In this document: positions 52,190 to 55,161 of the stretch, piece after piece
Numbering within the stretch: the first letter of the stretch is position 1
Layout: every line of letters starts with the position of its first letter
Origin: Parasporobacterium paucivorans DSM 15970
GTDB lineage: Bacteria; Bacillota; Clostridia; Lachnospirales; Lachnospiraceae
Direction of reading: 5' to 3'
NCBI RefSeq assembly: GCF_900141895.1
Contig: NZ_FQYT01000021.1
Location: 1 to 55,161 of the forward strand
DNA: 55,161 bases
The notes under the pieces: model-generated
Told to the model about the DNA's origin: nothing
Seen by the model: the letters and a program-made list of their open reading frames with translations, nothing else
Database searches by the model: none
Made by a program: the position numbers and the translations under genes

Positions 52190-52864
52190 TCAGACTCGGA
52201 AACGTCTTTTGATTTCAGTTTTTGCCGGTTTATCACCGATAATGAGCGTTCCCGTGAATAATGCCACTGAAGCAGCAAAGGCAATCAAGGAGAAAAACAA
52301 TTGGTCCGAAACTTTCGTCAGGGCTAGTATCAGAAGAATCAAACTCGTCACCAGAGAAAATATCTGTAAGAGTATATACCCTGGCCAGTTTGCCCGGTTC
52401 ACAATCATCAAAACAATAATGGCCAGATTCAGCAGCAGAACAATAAAGGGAATTGCAAAGCTCAGAGCCCATCCACTGTAGCCTATTGCGAAGTCAATTA
52501 TCAGCACCAAAAGAATACAGGCAACCGTCTGGATAAAAATGGTAATGGTATGCTTTGTATTATTCTGTATGACTGTTTTTAAGGTGATCAGGCTGTAAAC
52601 GACCGCTCCTGCGGAAATCACAGACCAAAATATTCCGGAAAAGGTAATATAATTAATCACCGCCATTGCAACTATGCCTATAATTGCCATAAAATAATAT
52701 ATCCTGTACAAAACATTGAACTTACGGACTTTGCTCCGAATGTCCGGATATGCCTGTTCCCTGTCTTCTTCCTGGGACGCCCCATGTTCCAGTACACTGC
52801 TGCACAGCGGACATATCAGAGAATTATCCAGAACTTCAACATTACATTTTCTGCATCTATTCAT
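52190..52864 (-). CDS. DUF6320-type membrane protein with N-terminal zinc ribbon
   Basis: Two ATGs occur at 52876 and 52864; GGGG lies 6 bases before the second, which I use (224 residues). The start has CRKCNVEVLDNSLICPLC, a CxxC pair zinc ribbon. Six hydrophobic segments follow at about 50-205 (for example YYFMAIIGIVAMAVINYITF and ILLVLIIDFAIGY). This matches my recollection of DUF6320, which often neighbours an acyltransferase of the AATase type. The start lies inside the end of the acyltransferase gene and the stop is 22 bases before the esterase start. Its function is unknown. Confidence 0.82.
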   Translation of the reverse strand: MNRCRKCNVEVLDNSLICPLCSSVLEHGASQEEDREQAYPDIRSKVRKFNVLYRIYYFMAIIGIVAMAVINYITFSGIFWSVISAGAVVYSLITLKTVIQNNTKHTITIFIQTVACILLVLIIDFAIGYSGWALSFAIPFIVLLLNLAIIVLMIVNRANWPGYILLQIFSLVTSLILLILALTKVSDQLFFSLIAFAASVALFTGTLIIGDKPAKTEIKRRFRV

Positions 52865-54149
52865 AATAGACCCCATTACTTTCTATTGAGACATTGATCC
52901 CCTTTTCTGATATCTTTCTAAAAAAAGTTTTCTGTATGGACGTCCCGGACAGATAGGAGCTAAAGGAAAAGGCCAGCGTTTCATTGTATGAACATACCGC
53001 GCACTTTAGGTTCTGCCTGGCTGAAACGGATAGAATCACATGGAATTTTTCTATGAAACCTTCATATTCATCTCGTATATCCACCGAGCCCATATTGGTG
53101 AGGGTTGCCGTGTTTGCTCTGGCTGATGCTCGGAAGACCGCCTTTATCGCAATATTCTTTATGAAAAGAGGTACAGCCCTGACAATGATCCGCTTTTCAT
53201 TGGCCACATTATAAGAAAAGAGCTTCTCCAGATTCTCCTTATTCGTCTGGGATTTCAGGTCCGCCGCAACTTCCATCATGACCTCTTCATAGGTATAATT
53301 TTCTTTTCCCGGCTTAAATGAAGCAGAAAGAACGGCAAAGAAATTTCTGGTCGTGATGGAGTCGAAATAAGGACGCAGGTTTACCGGCACGCAAATGTTA
53401 ATTGCTTTCTCGGACGGGCTCTCATGAAGGGCTTCCTTGTACACGCTCCATATCAGCGTTCCCACCAAAAACTGGTTGATACTCACTCCCATTTTTTTGC
53501 ATTCTTCTTTGAGCTGCGGAATATTTATGTAGCCATGAAACACTCCCATCTCCATAGGGTTCAGTTTTTCGTCCTTTATTATGAATGCTTTTTCTGTTTT
53601 ATACTGTTTCTGCGCACTTTTTTTATAATTCTTGAGGTAGCTGTCCTCGTCATCCAGAGATGTGTCACTGCACAACGTATCTGATACAGTATCCACCAGC
53701 TCGGGGTGGCTCAGGCGCAGATACTGGTATGTCAGCTCTTTCAGGAAATTAAAGCCTCCCATTCCATCTGTCAGTACATGAAAAACCTCAAGGTTAATCC
53801 TGTTTTTATAATATGTCACCCGGAACATATAGTGATTGTTGGAATTTGAATCGATGTAGCGGCAGGGAAAATCTACTTCTTCCGCGACTTTTGGCGCATC
53901 CTTATGGTTAGTCTCAAAATAATACCAGAATATCCCTCTTCTCAGACGAACCCTGAATACATTAAACCATGGCAGTATTTCATCCAGTGCCGTCTGCAAA
54001 AGCTCAGGATTTATTTCTTCTTTCAGTGTAACTGAAAGCCTGTATACATTGGCCATACTCTCATTTGTTATCACCGGAAAAATGTTGGCCGTATTATCCA
54101 GTTTATACCATTTTGTTTCCTTATGCCTTTTTCTGACTTTTTTCCGCAT
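52857..54149 (-). CDS. Condensation/alcohol acyltransferase-like protein
   Basis: I use the ATG at 54149 (430 residues): GGGGG precedes it, while the open frame otherwise runs into the tRNA terminator. The protein belongs to the CoA-dependent acyltransferase/condensation fold. The active site motif HxxxDG appears as FHVLTDGMGG (H124, D128 counted from the chosen start). The halves are joined by a typical ...ICVPVNLRPYFDSITTRN stretch. It could acylate an alcohol or lipid. It leads the DUF6320 and esterase genes, overlapping the former by 8 bases. Substrate and product are unknown. Confidence 0.84.
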   Translation of the reverse strand: MRKKVRKRHKETKWYKLDNTANIFPVITNESMANVYRLSVTLKEEINPELLQTALDEILPWFNVFRVRLRRGIFWYYFETNHKDAPKVAEEVDFPCRYIDSNSNNHYMFRVTYYKNRINLEVFHVLTDGMGGFNFLKELTYQYLRLSHPELVDTVSDTLCSDTSLDDEDSYLKNYKKSAQKQYKTEKAFIIKDEKLNPMEMGVFHGYINIPQLKEECKKMGVSINQFLVGTLIWSVYKEALHESPSEKAINICVPVNLRPYFDSITTRNFFAVLSASFKPGKENYTYEEVMMEVAADLKSQTNKENLEKLFSYNVANEKRIIVRAVPLFIKNIAIKAVFRASARANTATLTNMGSVDIRDEYEGFIEKFHVILSVSARQNLKCAVCSYNETLAFSFSSYLSGTSIQKTFFRKISEKGINVSIESNGVYYE

Positions 54150-54193
54150 AATCCATATCCCCCGGACATCCCCTATAGTTTTTTCAGATATGC

Positions 54194-54232
54194 AAAAAAG
54201 CCGCACCTATACAATTGTAGGTACGGCTTTTG
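54194..54232 (-). terminator. Terminator of the rRNA-tRNA operon
   Basis: On the minus strand AAAAGCCGTACCTACA pairs with TGTAGGTGCGGCTTTT-like arms (one mismatch) followed by six T. It lies just after the tRNA-Lys gene and before the acyltransferase start. Confidence 0.9.
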
Positions 54233-54243
54233 TAAAGATGTAG

Positions 54244-54316
54244 TGAGCCATCGGAGATTCGAACCCCGGACAACTTGATTAAAAGTCAAGTGCTCTACCG
54301 ACTGAGCTAATGGCCC
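54244..54316 (-). tRNA. tRNA-Lys (TTT)
   Basis: Cloverleaf on the minus strand: acceptor GGGCCAT/ATGGCTC, D arm GCTCAGTCGGTAGAGC, anticodon loop CTTTTAA with TTT, T arm with GGTTCGAATC, discriminator A. CCA is not encoded. It is the last tRNA of the operon. Confidence 0.97.
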
Positions 54317-54326
54317 TCATTCAAAA

Positions 54327-54399
<73 letters not shown>

Positions 54400-54471
54400 A
54401 CATCTAAACCTGTCTTTACGCTACAAAAGAATTACCAAGTAATCCTTCTTTCGTAGCTTATCAAGTTTGAG

Positions 54472-54545
54472 TTGCGGGGACAGGATTTGAACCTATGACC
54501 TTCGGGTTATGAGCCCGACGAGCTTCCAGACTGCTCCACCCCGCG
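54472..54545 (-). tRNA. Initiator tRNA-fMet (CAT)
   Basis: Anticodon loop CTCATAA with CAT. Two initiator hallmarks are visible: a C1-A72 mismatch at the acceptor end (CGCGGGG with CCCCGCA) and three G-C pairs in the anticodon stem (GGG/CCC). Discriminator A. Confidence 0.95.
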
Positions 54546-54568
54546 ATATTCTTTTTTTTTTGTAAAAA

Positions 54569-54650
54569 TGGATGGAGAAGGATTCGAACCTTCGAAGACG
54601 CAGTCAACAGATTTACAGTCTGCCCCCTTTAGCCACTCGGGAATCCATCC
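54569..54650 (-). tRNA. tRNA-Tyr (GTA)
   Basis: This tRNA of about 82 bases has a long variable arm, as in bacterial tRNA-Tyr. Acceptor GGATGGA/TCCATCC, anticodon loop CTGTAAA with GTA, T arm with GGTTCGAATCC, discriminator A. Confidence 0.96.
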
Positions 54651-54671
54651 ATGGTATTTATATATTCTAAA

Positions 54672-54744
54672 TGGGACCTACAGGGCTCGAACCTGTGACC
54701 CTCTGCTTGTAAGGCAGATGCTCTCCCAGCTGAGCTAAGATCCC
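54672..54744 (-). tRNA. tRNA-Val (TAC)
   Basis: Acceptor GGGATCT/AGGTCCC with wobble pairs, D arm GCTCAGCTGGGAGAGC, anticodon loop CTTACAA with TAC, T arm with GGTTCGAGCCC, discriminator A. Confidence 0.95.
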
Positions 54745-54788
54745 ATGCTTGCTTTCCATATTCACTTACGGTCCTGTCCTGGGTAAAA

Positions 54789-54862
54789 CGACCCGAATGG
54801 GACTCGAACCCACGACCTCCGCCGTGACAGGGCGGCGCTCTAACCAACTGAGCCATCGGGCC
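54789..54862 (-). tRNA. tRNA-Asp (GTC)
   Basis: Acceptor GGCCCGA/TCGGGTC, D arm GCTCAGTTGGTTAGAGC, anticodon loop CTGTCAC with GTC, T arm with GGTTCGAGTCCC, discriminator G, as typical for tRNA-Asp. It is the first tRNA after the 23S gene. Confidence 0.96.
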
Positions 54863-54926
54863 ACATATATATGCTGCACCTTCAAAACTGCACACAGAAG
54901 AAACTCAGACATCCGCCTATGACCTC

Positions 54927-55161
54927 TTGGTCAAGCCCTCGACCTATTAGTATCAGTCAGCTGAATACATTGCTGTACTTACACCCCTGACCTATCAACC
55001 TCGTCGTCTTCAAGGGGTCTTACTGGCTTGTGCCATGGGATATCTCATCTTGAGGGGGGCTTCACGCTTAGATGCCTTCAGCGTTTATCCCGTCCCGACT
55101 TGGCTACTCTGCCATGCCTTTGGCAAGACAGCAGATGCACCAGAGGTCAGTCCATCCCGGT
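54927..55161 (-). rRNA. 23S rRNA, 3' end (partial)
   Basis: The plus strand reads as the complement of the 23S 3' end: GGTCAAGCCCTCGACC, TATTAGTATC, then CCTATCAACCTCGTCGTCTT and TTCACGCTTAGATGC, all conserved in domain VI of 23S rRNA. The gene is on the minus strand and runs off the right edge, so only about 235 bases are present. The mature 3' end is placed to within a few bases. Confidence 0.96.

Overview
The window looks like chromosome of a Gram-positive (monoderm) Clostridia, most likely Lachnospiraceae. The signs are mid-40s GC by eye, strong GGAGG-type ribosome sites, lipoprotein signals, a T-box leader, type III glutamine synthetase, and a Tad pilus locus without outer-membrane parts. 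I cannot name the species.

Left end (1-3.9 kb, minus strand): a compact DNA-restriction cluster. It encodes an HNH nuclease with an integrase-like helical N-terminus, a 65-residue protein, a Vsr-type mismatch nuclease, a Sau3AI/MutH-type restriction enzyme and a 106-residue protein. No methyltransferase is visible. The right border holds decayed pieces of a helicase and of a LexA/S24-type protein.

3.9-8.1 kb is a nitrogen module: amtB-glnK diverges from type III glutamine synthetase, and both leaders carry terminator-like hairpins. 8.1-12.7 kb is a tight minus-strand cluster, csoR-copA-mtnA-class II aldolase, joining copper export to salvage of 5-deoxypentose phosphates. 12.8-20.4 kb holds a PucR-type regulator converging on an oppBCDFA peptide importer. 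20.5-24.4 kb holds tRNA-Cys and a sirtuin/coiled-coil/DUF5711/CvpA operon. 24.5-29.9 kb carries housekeeping genes: pgi, an ahcY-mtaD pair for S-adenosylhomocysteine turnover, and murG.

29.9-40.9 kb is one long minus-strand run. It is a Tad (type IVc) pilus locus in the order tadZ, tadA, tadB, tadC, Flp pilin, a DUF5702 protein, TadE-like, prepilin peptidase, TadE-like and an FHA protein, followed by rhomboid protease and HIT genes. Two Tad proteins have unusual extra domains: an Ig-like insertion in TadC and a Cys-rich tandem repeat in a TadE.

41-46.7 kb contains an FAD-dependent dehydrogenase, xpt, a PocR/AraC regulator and an aconitase-like hydratase. 46.7-51.2 kb has a FUSC-type membrane protein divergent from a T-box controlled ABC importer, probably for tryptophan. 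51.3-54.2 kb has an acyltransferase/DUF6320/esterase operon. The right end has six tRNA genes directly behind the 3' end of a minus-strand 23S rRNA, with no 5S gene between them.

The best candidates for something undescribed are the methyltransferase-less restriction cluster with its integrase-like HNH protein, the Tad locus with extra extracytoplasmic domains, the copper-linked mtnA-aldolase operon, and the acyltransferase/DUF6320/esterase triad. All product names come from motif recognition by eye; no database search was run.
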